64,000 nucleotides of DNA, from NCBI GenBank assembly GCA_964035575.1, contig OZ037877.1:1364001-1428000 (forward strand), given 5' to 3'. Origin of the DNA: Rhynchopus sp. YZ270_cl-10 (Eukaryota; Euglenozoa; Diplonemea; Diplonemida; Diplonemidae). The notes below the pieces were generated by a model. It saw only the letters and a program-made list of their open reading frames with translations. It was not told the DNA's origin and did no database searches. The position numbers and the translations under genes were made by a program. This document shows, piece by piece, positions 29,072 through 40,297 of this stretch. Numbering within the stretch: the first letter of the stretch is position 1; every line of letters begins with the position of its first letter.

Positions 29072-29855
29072 CAACTTACCTTCCTTCACCCCCCTGTAAG
29101 GGCAACCGTAGGTGAAGTAAGGTATAGTATTGAAATCGATGTGGGGGGGGAGTAAAGGGTCAATTTTACAAAACCAGATTTTGAGGAAAATTTTAGCCGA
29201 AAATGGGCCCCACGTATAAGGAACCGGGCTCATATTTCTCAAAATTTAAGTGGTCAAAAAATTGTCCAATTTTCGAGATTGACCCCACCACTGCACGGGC
29301 GGATCCCAAAAATGCAAATAAGGACCCTTTTTTCAACTTACCTTCCTTCACCCCCCTGTAAGGGCAACCGTAGGTGAAGTAAGGTATAGTATTGAAATCG
29401 ATGTGGGGGGGGAGTAAAGGGTCAATTTTACAAAACCAGATTTTGAGGAAAATTTTAGCCGAAAATGGGCCCCACGTATAAGGAACCGGGCTCATATTTC
29501 TCAAAATTTAAGTGGTCAAAAAATTGTCCAATTTTCGAGATTGACCCCACCACTGCACGGGCGGATCCCAAAAATGCAAATAAGGACCCTTTTTTCAACT
29601 TACCTTCCTTCACCCCCCTGTAAGGGCAACCGTAGGTGAAGTAAGGTATAGTATTGAAATCGATGTGGGGGGGAGTAAAGGGTCAATTTTACAAAACCAG
29701 ATTTTGAGGAAAATTTTAGCCGAAAATGGGCCCCACGTATAAGGAACCGGGCTCATATTTCTCAAAATTTAAGTGGTCAAAAAATTGTCCAATTTTCGAG
29801 ATTGACCCCACCACTGCACGGGCGGATCCCAAAAATGCAAATAAGGACCCTTTTT
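29072..29855. repeat. 262-bp tandem repeat, 3 units
   Basis: Units start at 29072, 29334 and 29596. They are essentially identical, with one base missing from a G-run in the third. Each contains a near-perfect hairpin (ACCTTCCTTCACC with GGTGAAGTAAGGT). Confidence 0.92.
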
Positions 29856-29960
29856 AATTTGTTCTCTTGAAATGTGTAATTTCAAGTTTTCGCGAAAAAA
29901 AATAAGAACTGATCCTACAAGGGTTGAAGGAAGGTGGTTGAAAATTACAATAACAACAAG

Positions 29961-30390
29961 AACAAGTAATTGCTAAGAAAAAAACGGGGTGTGCTGTGGA
30001 AAACCCCGCGTGATTTCGAAAGCACCGTAGCATCCAAACGATTTGCTGGAGGTGCTGATGTGCCTGGTGTGATCGACGTGTTGTCGTTTGTGCATTCTGT
30101 GCTTCTTCCGCACTGCTCCAACGACGACGACACTGCGTGGGACCCTGTGGACAAAAACGAGCTGAAACACGCCGAGCCTGCCGAGACTACGTCCAACAAC
30201 GCTCTCGATCAGATGGTGCTGGATGAAGAGGACAGCCCCCCTTCTTGAACATTTCAGATGCAGGCGTCCCAGTGGGTACGAAGAGCGTTATCATACCTGC
30301 AGAAGAGCAGAATGCTGGACGTGCTGTAGGTTACTTCTACAGGGTGGAGTTCCACAGCACACGCCGTTTTTTTTCCGATAGCAATTACTT

Positions 30391-30393
<3 letters not shown>
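29961..30393. mobile_element. Short inverted-repeat DNA transposon (MITE-like), 0.43 kb
   Basis: Terminal inverted repeats of about 40 bp: AACAAGTAATTGCT at the left and AGCAATTACTTGTT at the right, continuing to GTGTGCTGTGGAA/TTCCACAGCACAC with a few mismatches. The interior (30000-30345) is GC-rich and keeps one frame open for 93 codons from the left repeat (FAGGADVPGVIDVLSFV, then acidic), but I see no ATG in that frame near its start. No clear target-site duplication. Family not assigned. Confidence 0.75.

Positions 30394-30424
<31 letters not shown>
30391..30424. repeat. Poly-T run next to the inverted-repeat element
   Basis: About 33 T directly after the right terminal repeat, then one partial satellite monomer. 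Confidence 0.8.
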
Positions 30425-30540
30425 CTTGGGTATATGGGGTATTTGAGCACATCTGAGTCAATTGCGGGGTCGTACGCTCAGATCCGAGCATCACACACTG
30501 TCTAACTGAGAAATATTTTGAAAAAAGTCGATTATTTGTT

Positions 30541-31301
30541 GAAAATATTTTTCACAGAAAATCGAATTTTACTATTAAGATTGGCTTTGGGCATGACCCA
30601 GTAAGGTTACTATGGGCCCCATGGGACATATACACCCGAATACCAGGCCGTATTTTCAAAAAGTTGATAATCCCAGTATATGGTATGGCCCTGTGGTACG
30701 AAATTTTTGGCCGAAAAAATCGACCAAAAAATCGTCATTTTTGGGGGTCACGGTCACAAAAAGTTGCATTTTTTCACGAAAAATGGTCGGAATGTGACTT
30801 GAATGGGCTCTAATGGGTATATTATGCACATAACATACCTAAATTATGTCGATATTTCACCGGCGGAGCCGAAAAAATCGATTTTCAGGGTGTGCAAAAC
30901 TGTAAAAATGACGAAAATCGGAAAAATGACGATTTTTTGGTCAAAATATTTTTCACAGAAAATCGAATTTTACTATTAAGATTGGCTTTGGGCATGACCC
31001 AGTAAGGTTACTATGGGCCCCATGGGACATATACACCCGAATACCAGGCCGTATTTTCAAAAAGTTGATAATCCCAGTATATGGTATGGCCCTGTGGTAC
31101 GAAATTTTTGGCCGAAAAAATCGACCAAAAAATCGTCATTTTTGGGGGTCACGGTCACAAAAAGTTGCATTTTTTCACGAAAAATGGTCGGAATGTGACT
31201 TGAATGGGCTCTAATGGGTATATTATGCACATAACATACCTAAATTATGTCGATATTTCACCGGCGGAGCCGAAAAAATCGATTTTCAGGGTGTGCAAAA
31301 C
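30541..31301. repeat. 401-bp tandem repeat, about 2 units (copy A)
   Basis: Two units, the first slightly short at its left. Both read CACGGTCACAAAAAG where all nine copy-B units read CACGGTGACAAAAAG. Confidence 0.92.
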
Positions 31302-34300
31302 TGTAAAAATCACCATAATCCCAAAAATCACGATTTTTTTTCAAAAATATTTTTTTCAAAAAAATCGATTTTAAAATATTGGTTTGGCTTGTGCGGGGAC
31401 CTGAATCTGGGGCAACATACCCTGTGGGACATATTGGGGCCGATGCAAGGCCGATTTTTCAAAAATATGGTTGCCCCGGTAGACGGTATGGCCCTGCAGG
31501 TCAGTGCATCGGGCCAAAAATCATGAAAAAATCATGATTTTGGGGTCTGGCACCCCATGGGCACATATATCTGGGGGTGTGAAATATGCATGGAATCGAC
31601 CGATTGGGGGTGTTATAGGTCCTGGGGGCCCACATGGGCCATATTTCACGCTATTGGGTCACAGGAAAGTGATTTTGACATTTTTTCATCGATTTTAGCT
31701 GTGAGAACCCTTCAAAAACACTGATTTTGGGGTGTTTCTGAGACGGTACGCTATACCCAGGGTCATATTAGGTATTAGTCCGGTCGACTTTTTGAAAAAA
31801 CGACCCCGCAATGGACTCAGGGGTGCCAGATAGTGTATATGCACCAGAATGGATTCACGGGAAAAGTCAAAATTGGGTGTCAGATACATGCTGCCATAAG
31901 TGACGAATTTCAAAAGTTGAGATTTTTCGAAAATCAGGGTTCAGTACACGCTGTACCCAATCCTGGGGGCCAAAATTTTCAACTTTTTGAAAAAACGGGC
32001 GGTATATGGCCCTAAAGTGTCAAAATGAGTTAATTGCGACCTCGGACGGCCTCCGGAGATGAGTAGAAGTTTATTTACTGAAAAAAAAAGTCAAAACACA
32101 GGCAAAATCCCACCTTCCACAGGTACAGTCAAAACTTTTATCCAGATCTCATGTTTTTTCAAAAAATTTTAAATTGTTTTTATGACTAACACCTCCGAAA
32201 TTTTTCCTGATAAGATGGAATATGGTCCTGTCGTAGTATGCAGTGTGTTTGCAGGCAAAAATTTGCATTTTCTCGCCCCAGACATTTTTTTATACATAAA
32301 AGTGCATAAAGGGACCCCTGACCCCAAAATCCGGGTTCCAGCTTTTTGAAGGGGTCACCCTACAGGCCACCTCAAAAAGTTGGCCCGTAGGGCCAACTTT
32401 TTGAAAAAACGGGGTTGCGATGTGTCCTGGGGGCCCGAAGGGCCCCCAGGACACATCGCTGGGAAAAAAATATTAGGTTTTTGGGGGTCTATATAGGGTT
32501 GCTGTGGGGGTCACATGGCCGAAAAATGGCCATTTTTGGCCTATTTTTGGCCATTTTTTTAAGGTAAAAAATCCACTTTTTTTTTGTACATCCCCTTGCC
32601 CCCGGTAAAATTTACCAAACATATGGCCCTGTTGGACATACTGGGCCCATGAGTCGGTTGCTGGATCACCAAACTAGTTGCCCTATTTGCTAAAATCATG
32701 TTTTCAGGGTCAAAAATAGGGTGTTTTTTAGGGTCAAAAATAGGGTGTTTTTCAGGGGTATGTTAACCACGTATGTGTCTTAGGGACCAAATTTTCCAGG
32801 AATGTGAACCAATCGGGTCGCAATGGGTCCAGGGGGCCCGGAGGGCCCCCATGCAGGGAAAATTTGCAACAATCCTGGGCAATGCTGGGGGCCGATAGGG
32901 TGTGCCTATACACGTGTTTTTACGTGTTTTTGGGCACTTTTCAGGATTTTCGAAAATTTTTGCAACACCAAAATCAAAAATTTCGGTCTAGGAGGCCCAT
33001 ATCTGGAAAAAATCGATATTCCAATGGCCTCATTGGGACATATTGGGCCCAGGACCCTATTTTCAGGTCCCAGGAAAAGCCAAACCAATAAAAAAAATAG
33101 CTCAGGCGACCCCCAAAAATAGGCGAAAAACAGCCATTTTTAGGGTGTTTTTTAGGGGTATTTTTACACACACAAATTGTTTACCATAGCACACCCCCAG
33201 GCTGCCTCAAAATTTTATCTTTATTTGATTTTTCCAACCCACATAGGGGTATTGGAGGCACAACTTTCACCAAGCCTGGGGAATGCGGCACTGCACACAC
33301 ACAACTGAAAAAGGCAAAAATCACCTGTTTTTCAAGGTGTCGCAGGGTAAATGTTGTTCCTTAAAAACCAAATTTTTTCTAAAAAATCGGCCCTGCGGGT
33401 AAAAAAACGACACTATGGGGGGTATTCCAGGGTGTGGGGGCCCCAAAAATCCGGTTTAAGACCACGAGAGGGTCCGAATACACACCTGAGAAGGTCCCGG
33501 GGAGTAAAAAAATGGCCATTTTTGGGGGGTCAAAATCTCACTTTTTGGGGGGATGTTTGTATACCCAGTACCGACCCACTAGCTGGAATGCCCAACTTTT
33601 CGCGAATATGGGGGCCCGTAGGGCCCCCGGGGCCCAGGGGGCCCAAAATATCGTGTTGCAGATGCCAGGAGAACATGTTTCAATATTTTGGATACATTTT
33701 TCCATAGGGTCATTTTCAAAAGCACTGATTTTAGGGGTATTGAGCGAGGTACCCATACCCATGGGTTATCCTATATATTAGTTTTCACTCGGATGTGAAA
33801 AAACGATGTCGCAATGGATTCAGGGGGCCCAAATAGGGTATATGGCCCAGGAAATTTTCAAAAAGTTGACCCAACCAGGTATACAGGCATACAAGCCGGT
33901 AGGTCAACAGATAGGGTGTTTTCCGCACCCAAAATATGGGGTCATGACCATGTGGGTCAGACCTGAATTGATAAATGTTTCGCACAGGTTTTCGCGAATA
34001 CCCCCTCTATTCCGAATGCGCTACAAGAGTTTTAAATTTTTGGCTATTTAGATTCACTTTTAAAAACAAAATGGGTCTCCAGAACACACATGAGGTTCAC
34101 ATGTACCTCTACAGAAACCTTGGTTTTGGTCGGATTTTGAGGCCAATTTTTGGGTTCCCACCAATTTCCTAGGGTATACTGGGATATTGCCCGTGTGTCC
34201 AAAAGTGATTTTTGGGGCCTTAGGACCCCGGAGAATCCATTTAACGGTCGTTTTTGCACCGGAAAGACCTATCTAGTACCCAAAAATCGAATTTTCATAT

Positions 34301-34519
34301 TTTTGAAAAAGTGACCAAAAATCGACTTTTTTTGGTAACATTGTATGGCATAAATTATTCTACATAATGTGTGATGCTTGAATAAAAACTTACGACCCCA
34401 TAATGTACTCGGAACTCACCCATGTAATTGTTGAGAAAAAAAAACTTTCCGAAAAAATGAAATTTCAACCCGAATATGCACATTTGGGTCATTTTACGGC
34501 TATGTAGGTCATTTTGTAT
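31302..34519. other. Non-coding region rich in perfect hairpins
   Basis: No gene. Several perfect inverted repeats with three-base GNA loops: 32372-32404 (15-bp stem, loop GTA), 32417-32459 (20-bp stem, loop GAA), and GGGGGCCC/GGGCCCCC stems near 32830 (loop GGA) and 33610 (loop GTA). A lone satellite monomer lies at about 34355-34430. Repeated in copy B at 47798-51009. Confidence 0.7.
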
Positions 34520-34521
34520 GT

Positions 34522-34527
<6 letters not shown>
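34520..34527. repeat. Left target-site duplication (GTGTTTTT) of the second LINE type
   Basis: GTGTTTTT here and at 39725-39732; a single copy is present at the empty site 51010-51017 in copy B. Confidence 0.85.
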
Positions 34528-34556
<29 letters not shown>

Positions 34557-37500
34557 CGACTTTTTTTTGTTCCACATCAAACTGGACAGGGCAAGGGGGG
34601 TACGTTTATAATGCACATGAAAGGCGCTTGGTCCGAGCGAAGCGAGGGCCAAAAGTCTTACAATCAGTACATGTGCCGGTTTAGTTAGAACGAGGCACAA
34701 AAGTGAATTAAACGAGGGAGATATTTGTCATCAGCATGTCGCCCTATTATGTATCGTTGTTTGCCGAGCGAAGCGAGGCATACAACTATATTTAGCTCTA
34801 TGACAATTTGGGATAAAGGAGGGGTGAACATTAACACGGGAGAGGCAGGGGTGAATATAGACTGTCCAGTCTGTGTGGTTTTGCTGTATTTCCAGTATTG
34901 GTGCCCAGCTGGTTCTGGAGGGGAGGAAGGGGCGGGATGGGGCTTTCTTTTTACAATACGAAGTTCCTTTCTTGTTACTTTTGTTTTGTCTCTTGTAGTC
35001 TTTTTTGTTTGGATGATTAACGCCAGTAGCGACCCCCCATGGAACTCGTAGGGGATGGGGTGGGGGAAAAAATCTCCGTCGCTTACTCCTAGGCCGACGC
35101 CCACAGACAAACCGCCTCCTTGGCTTACTCCTGACGTTTTCTGTGAGGGGGAAGATTTGGAATTTACATACAATGGGCTTGACACCAGGGGGATTACACA
35201 CATGTATCTAATGGGAGGGGTTGGGGGTAAAAAGGAAACAGGGAACTAAACAGGTGTTGCTACACACAAAAGTTGGGGTGGGGGAAAATAACAGAGAAGG
35301 GAAGGGCAACAGTGCCCACATAAACCACAATCACAACCAATCGCGAGGCCCTTCTATTTGAAGGTCGCCTCCATCATCAGCACCAGGACCGCCCTAAGCG
35401 CCCCGTACTGACTCGTCTGCCGTCCTCCGACGCGCCCCAGCTCCTCCCGCTGATCCCACCACGCGTCCAGCGCCTCGTACGCCACCTCCGGTGCCAAGGG
35501 AGTCATTCCCTCTCGCCTGGTCCCTCCCCTGGGGAAGAAGCAGTCCGCCCACTCTTCGACATTTCTCGGCACCCTGTCCCCTTCCTTCTGGCTGTGTGGG
35601 ACTAACCCTTTCGCCTCCACATCCGACCCTCGCGAGATAGGGGGAGAAGGCCGCCTTGCTGTGGTCTCCGCAGACCTGTCCTCCACTACACCGGAGCGAC
35701 GAGTGTGGTTCCCCTGCGCCCGCCGCGAAGTCCCAAGGGTGGTCAGCTTCGTCCTTCTTTCCGCGTGGGACTTAGCCGTCCATCCACCAGTCTTCGCTGA
35801 ACCCAAGTGGTGGTCACCAGTCAGAGCTGTTGGTGTGGTGTTGTAGCTCTGCTCTGATGGCCCCCAGACGAAGGATTCTGCTGCGGTTGCGGTGTTGTTG
35901 TCCATGGTGGTGTCGTGGTCGGCGCAGTCGGCGGAATCCTCCTCATCCATAACCTCCTCCTTCACCTCCGTTGCCGCGTCCTGTGGGGGAGCTGGGTTGC
36001 TGTTGTAGTAGCTACCTCCCACTGTCTGCGATGTTGTCGGCTGAACTGGCTGAACTGGCTGAACTGGCTTTGCCCTCAGCACACACTTTGCGTTGGCGCT
36101 CCCACATCCCTCACACCATGTGCGCTCGCAGGAACTACAAAACCAGTGGGGGACACTACATTCGGTGATGAGTGCGCAGTTTTCGCACGTGAGCAATTCC
36201 CCCTGTCTCCCCGGGCGCTCCTCCATCCGTGACAGCGCTCCGGTGCTGTGGCACTGCATCTCTGGAAGGGGGGTGTCGGGGGCAAGGCTTCGCAGATATG
36301 CAAACGTGTTGTCTGTCATGCATAACGGCGAGAAGTGGCCAGCCTCGTGAGCTCCTGTGTGCAGCACTGCTACGGCCCCGTTCGACTTGCTGGCTGGTCT
36401 ATGGATGTGCACCTTAGAGTCCGATGACACGACCGCCACAATGACTACCTGCAAAGCCCGTGCCAGACCCGCCAGTGCTGTCTGGTCCGCCCACGACCTG
36501 CGATCCCTGTTCCCTGCCAGGCTCATCCATCGCACCCAGGTCGCGAGGTCGGGCATCGCATTTCTCGCCAGGTCAGCATCTCTCTTCACTCTCTCCACCG
36601 CCAGGGACCGAAGGGTCGACGATGTCACCACCTTCCAGCTCCGCACTGACCAGCACACTGCGTCGAACGCACAGTCTCCTACTCGGAACGGCACGGGCAC
36701 CTGCGGTCGGGACAGCCCCCACTTCACCAAGTTGGCCTCCAGTTCGCTGTGGGGGGTTGGGTCCTGTGCTGCTGTCTCTGGCGCCGTTTCCTTCTCGTTG
36801 CCTGTCTCTGGCTCCTCCTCCGCACTCACCCTGATGTCTCCCTGGTGGTCGTCTGTCACTTCCAGGTTAGGTAGATGGTCGGGGGGCAAGCGTATCAAGT
36901 CCCCCTCTTCCGGGTCGACGGTGGGATCTAAGTCCACACGCTCTCGCAGAGGACCCCTCAGGCAACCAGTCAGAGACCCTCGATCCGTCGCGGCCTTCCC
37001 GATCTGTCGCTGCAGCGTCGTCCCTAGCCCCCAATTCCACCTCTGTGACATCTCCACTCTGTTCCCAAGCTTCCTGTCCGCTGCGAAACGGAGCATCTGC
37101 TGCCATATCGACGCCGCCGCGGGTCCCAGACCTCCTGTGGTCTCCAGGGCGAAGGGTGTGAACGCCAGCCGCTCCGCCGCACACGCGTCACCATGCTTCT
37201 TCCTCTTGGCAGTTTCCGCCTTCGTCGCCGCGTACCCCTTCGCGACTGCGGCACCCTGCACCATCGACGCTGACGTCGGCGTCCACACAGTCACATCGAT
37301 AGCTCGTCCTCTCGACTCCCCGACCCCTGTGGACAGCAGAATGTCAGCGGGCTTGTTGTTGCCCAGGATGAGGTGGTTGGGTTCCAGGATGGGGCTCAGA
37401 CCTGCCTCATTTGCTGCTCCATACACATAATCGCGTACTGAGTTATGTCGCAGTATACGATGCCCACCCATTCTGCAGGCGAAGATGTGGTCCCCCCTGG

Positions 37501-39724
37501 TGTCCATGGGCTGGTTGCATTGCCTGCATGAGACACCCTCCGCGTATATGGGGAGGTGGAGGCGGAGTCTGGCTGCGGCCTTGAATGCAATCGGAGGGAT
37601 GTAGTGCTCCCAGGTGGGGGGTGCAGTAAGCCAGGACCCTGCTTGGGGGAGGGCCAGAGAATTGAGACGCGCCTTGTCGTACGCATCACCCTTGACGAAG
37701 AGGTCCCGCAATTGTTCCTCCAGGATCCCTGCAGACAGATCACGTTGACGCAGGGGGACGGCTGGCTGCAGCTTGGGGTCAATCCTAGCACCTTCAGCCA
37801 CTTGCTCGTTGTACAGCGTTGCCGTCCGTTCCCATCCTTCGGCGTCCCAGGTGAAGCTGGGGTCCAGTTCGGTGCACAGTTGGTGCAGGCCGCTCCTTGC
37901 TCCCATGGCTGCTGCAGTCCAGTGGTCGCGGATGCGGCGCACGCCCATGCCCCCTACCCTACATGGCAGTGCGGCCTGTCTCCGTGCTTCTTCCGGCAGG
38001 CCTCCATCCTCATCACCAAAAAGCGCGGCCAGGGCAGCGTCTACCTCCTTGTCGTACTGGCTGAGGTACTTGTGGGTGCACGCGTGACCAATGGCTCTCA
38101 TGTAGAAAACCATGCGTGCAAACCCCTCGCACTGACGGAGTAATGTCAGTCCAGCCTGCGAGTCAGACACCTTCTGCAGCAGACGCAGTTGCACCGCGAA
38201 TTCCTCCACCTTCTTCTCCATGTACGCTTCGCAGTACTCGTCGTCCCCGATTGGCGCCCCCAGGAACGCAAAGCCTCCATACTTCACGCTCATCACTTTT
38301 CCTTCACAGGCTGAGCAAGTCTCCGCCAAGTCAGTGGTGTGGATGCACACGGGGAGGCCAGCTCTGTCCAGGTCCAACGGAGTCTGCTGTCCTAGGGCGA
38401 TGACTTCACACTTTGACAGCTTCACCTTCAGCCCCAGCTCCGCACTGCGTGTCCTCACTAACTCCAGCGCTCGAGCCACCGCCTCTGGGTTCCCCATGAT
38501 CGTCCCATCATCGAGGTACCAGATGCTACAGTCGATGCCCTGGACTGCACGCACTTCGTCTGTCAGTGCTTTGATCCCCAGGGAGAAGAGTAGGGGCCCT
38601 GCGGGGTCGCCTTGCTGCGCGCCTCTGGTGGATGGGATCATCTCGTCACCATACACTAGCCCGGTGTGGGAGTTGTAGCACCATTCGACCCACGGTGAAA
38701 TGGACGGGAGATATTTCCTTGTGGCTTCCAGAAAAGTCTTGCGAAAGATGCTGTTGAATGCGTTCTCGTAGTCAATCTGTACGATCACTTTGTCGCTCCC
38801 CTGGTGTCGTTTTGCGTATGCTGCCACAACCATTGTCGCCGCTTCCAGTCCACCGTCCACCGCCACCCCAACTTGTCTCCCTGGCAGCAGCACTCCTCGT
38901 GCCTTTTCCCTCACAGACGCCACCTCGATCTTGCTCACGACTCGCCGAAGTGTGTTGCCTGCAGAGATGGGGCGGACGTCGCCTTGGTCACCCTTCTTTA
39001 ACGCCACCAGAGTAGCTCCTGCCATGAACATAGCTGTCTCGGAGGGGGCTTTCCCGCGTCGCAGCAGGTCCAGGACTTGCGTCATCAGTGGCAAGATGTT
39101 CAGGTCCGGGTGTTTGACCATCCACCCCTTGAGGTGATCCCCGCGCAGACCAAAGGGACCTGGAGCAGAGCCCTTTGCCATGCTATTTATGGCTTTGAGG
39201 GCGGCGATCGGCTTCAGCGGCTCGGAAGCAATTTCCGGCAGAGAAGTGGCAGGTTGGGGTTCCTCATGGGGGTGCTTTCTGCGGAGGATGTCTGTGGATT
39301 CCTCAGTACGCTCTGCCAGCCCACCCTTGTGGAGGCGGCTCATCCCTGCTGCCATCCTCCCATTCCGCACCTCCCGGACCATCGCCTTCTCCCTTTCTTC
39401 CCACGTTGGTTCCTTCCGCTCCTTCTCCTTCTTCGTACCGCCTGTGCGATTCGCAGCTGCTCGCCACATTGCTGCGATCTCACCTTCTCTCCACTCATCC
39501 ACATCCTTCTGCCGCAAGACTGCCACCTTCGTCTTGAGGTGCTTCCCACCTCGCTTCGCCGGTAGGACCAGCTTCGCGAACATGCACAAACGTTTCCAGC
39601 TTGCCTCATCGCCAACTGCGGCCACATCCTCAAGTGCCTGGGTGAACTCCACAGCGGCTGGACGGTCTTTTTTTTTTTTTTTTTTTACTGGTTTTCTTCC
39701 TTGCTTTCGTATTTTTTGTTTAAA
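34528..39724 (-). mobile_element. RLE/OTU LINE of a second type, insertion in copy A
   Basis: 5197 bp on the minus strand, with its poly(A) tail at 34528-34556. It is absent from the matching point of copy B. It encodes a protein related to, but clearly diverged from, the polyproteins at 10409 and 19197. It has no apurinic endonuclease. The 5' end (39653-39724) is short, without an ATG, and includes an A-run of about 20, so it is probably 5'-truncated. A 3' fragment of the same type sits at 17993. Confidence 0.9.
35354..39652 (-). CDS. Retrotransposon polyprotein: RT, RLE endonuclease, OTU-like protease, zinc finger
   Basis: 1432 codons from a GTG (VEFTQALED); no ATG start fits, so the N-terminus is probably missing. 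RT region: GSAPGPFGLRGDHLK at about 160, QIDYENAFN at about 291, RGAQQGDPAGPLLF at about 344, WYLDDGT at about 379. Zinc site CRQCNQPMDTRGDHIFAC with HRILRHN at about 705-730, then restriction-like endonuclease core KPADILL and AIDVTV at about 768-787. OTU-type protease: GDCAFDAV at about 992 and GHFSPL at about 1102. A Cys-rich finger (CENCALI, CSSCERTWCEGC) at about 1152-1190. The frame is open throughout. Confidence 0.85.
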   Translation of the reverse strand: MEFTQALEDVAAVGDEASWKRLCMFAKLVLPAKRGGKHLKTKVAVLRQKDVDEWREGEIAAMWRAAANRTGGTKKEKERKEPTWEEREKAMVREVRNGRMAAGMSRLHKGGLAERTEESTDILRRKHPHEEPQPATSLPEIASEPLKPIAALKAINSMAKGSAPGPFGLRGDHLKGWMVKHPDLNILPLMTQVLDLLRRGKAPSETAMFMAGATLVALKKGDQGDVRPISAGNTLRRVVSKIEVASVREKARGVLLPGRQVGVAVDGGLEAATMVVAAYAKRHQGSDKVIVQIDYENAFNSIFRKTFLEATRKYLPSISPWVEWCYNSHTGLVYGDEMIPSTRGAQQGDPAGPLLFSLGIKALTDEVRAVQGIDCSIWYLDDGTIMGNPEAVARALELVRTRSAELGLKVKLSKCEVIALGQQTPLDLDRAGLPVCIHTTDLAETCSACEGKVMSVKYGGFAFLGAPIGDDEYCEAYMEKKVEEFAVQLRLLQKVSDSQAGLTLLRQCEGFARMVFYMRAIGHACTHKYLSQYDKEVDAALAALFGDEDGGLPEEARRQAALPCRVGGMGVRRIRDHWTAAAMGARSGLHQLCTELDPSFTWDAEGWERTATLYNEQVAEGARIDPKLQPAVPLRQRDLSAGILEEQLRDLFVKGDAYDKARLNSLALPQAGSWLTAPPTWEHYIPPIAFKAAARLRLHLPIYAEGVSCRQCNQPMDTRGDHIFACRMGGHRILRHNSVRDYVYGAANEAGLSPILEPNHLILGNNKPADILLSTGVGESRGRAIDVTVWTPTSASMVQGAAVAKGYAATKAETAKRKKHGDACAAERLAFTPFALETTGGLGPAAASIWQQMLRFAADRKLGNRVEMSQRWNWGLGTTLQRQIGKAATDRGSLTGCLRGPLRERVDLDPTVDPEEGDLIRLPPDHLPNLEVTDDHQGDIRVSAEEEPETGNEKETAPETAAQDPTPHSELEANLVKWGLSRPQVPVPFRVGDCAFDAVCWSVRSWKVVTSSTLRSLAVERVKRDADLARNAMPDLATWVRWMSLAGNRDRRSWADQTALAGLARALQVVIVAVVSSDSKVHIHRPASKSNGAVAVLHTGAHEAGHFSPLCMTDNTFAYLRSLAPDTPLPEMQCHSTGALSRMEERPGRQGELLTCENCALITECSVPHWFCSSCERTWCEGCGSANAKCVLRAKPVQPVQPVQPTTSQTVGGSYYNSNPAPPQDAATEVKEEVMDEEDSADCADHDTTMDNNTATAAESFVWGPSEQSYNTTPTALTGDHHLGSAKTGGWTAKSHAERRTKLTTLGTSRRAQGNHTRRSGVVEDRSAETTARRPSPPISRGSDVEAKGLVPHSQKEGDRVPRNVEEWADCFFPRGGTRREGMTPLAPEVAYEALDAWWDQREELGRVGGRQTSQYGALRAVLVLMMEATFK

Positions 39725-39732
39725 GTGTTTTT
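39725..39732. repeat. Right target-site duplication (GTGTTTTT)
   Basis: Partner of 34520-34527. Confidence 0.85.
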
Positions 39733-40127
39733 CGATTATATAGGTGATTAGGATATGTGTGATGCTCAGATTAAATCGTAAGACCCCGCAATTGACTCAA
39801 ATGTGCCCAAAAACCCTATATACCCAAGATTATTAACTTTTCCAGCATATTGGACATCCTTAGGTATGGTTATAAGCCATGATACGGCTATTGCTGGAAA
39901 AATAGCCGTAAATTGTGGTTGGTATTGATTTCAGAAATTATGTGATGCTTAGATCATGCCATAGACGCTTTTAATGGATTCATATGAGCTCATACTACCC
40001 ATATACCCCTTCAGAAGCCCCTTTTGACTCTTATGAATATCCTTATATAGGCTTCCACTTGTGCAGAACCTTCTCAGTGTACAAGATGTTAGGTACAAAA
40101 AAACCATCATATTTTTTACACTACTGG
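39733..40127. other. Spacer with one satellite monomer, upstream of the SL genes
   Basis: 39750-39830 is one inverted 172-bp-satellite monomer (TGTGATGCTC, CCCCGCAATTGACTCA). The rest is repeated in fragments between the SL genes. Confidence 0.6.
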
Positions 40128-40137
40128 CATGCTTCCC
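40128..40137 (+). promoter_or_regulatory. SL RNA upstream box (CATGCTTCCC)
   Basis: Ends 42 nt before the SL exon at 40179. Related boxes end at 40575, 41012, 41431, 42010 and 42752, each exactly 42 nt before an SL exon. Confidence 0.8.
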
Positions 40138-40178
40138 AGGACACGTCTGTACTCAGAACGTTGTAGAGAAAAAAGGCA

Positions 40179-40297
40179 ACCAACGATTTCTAAAGCTACA
40201 GTTTCTGTACTTCATTGGTATGGAAGCATGAAGATTATATTCTTCTCACACAACTTTGTCAAAACATGGCCAGTTTCGAAAGAGACTGGCCTTTTTT
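40179..40297 (+). ncRNA. SL RNA: Spliced-leader RNA gene A1
   Basis: Exon 40179-40217 (39 nt, ACCAACGATTTC ... TTCATTG), donor GTATGG at 40218. The intron part has a GAAGA/TCTTC hairpin, an AACTTTGTC Sm-like site and a terminal hairpin GGCCAGTTTC/GAGACTGGCC before T6. It donates the 5' leader and cap to mRNAs by trans-splicing. Confidence 0.93.

Noticed and set aside
29072-29130. U1-like ACTTACC and an 18S-3'-end-like CCGTAGGTGAA in the 262-bp repeat
   Set aside because: Both are short chance matches; neighbours do not continue U1 or 18S, and a true U1 candidate is at 55651.
27000-30500. CRISPR-like array
   Set aside because: Units are whole-length tandem satellites without unique spacers, in a eukaryote.
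36357-37430. 357-codon plus-strand frame opposite the minus-strand LINE protein
   Set aside because: Antisense shadow; the minus-strand frame contains the RLE and OTU motifs.
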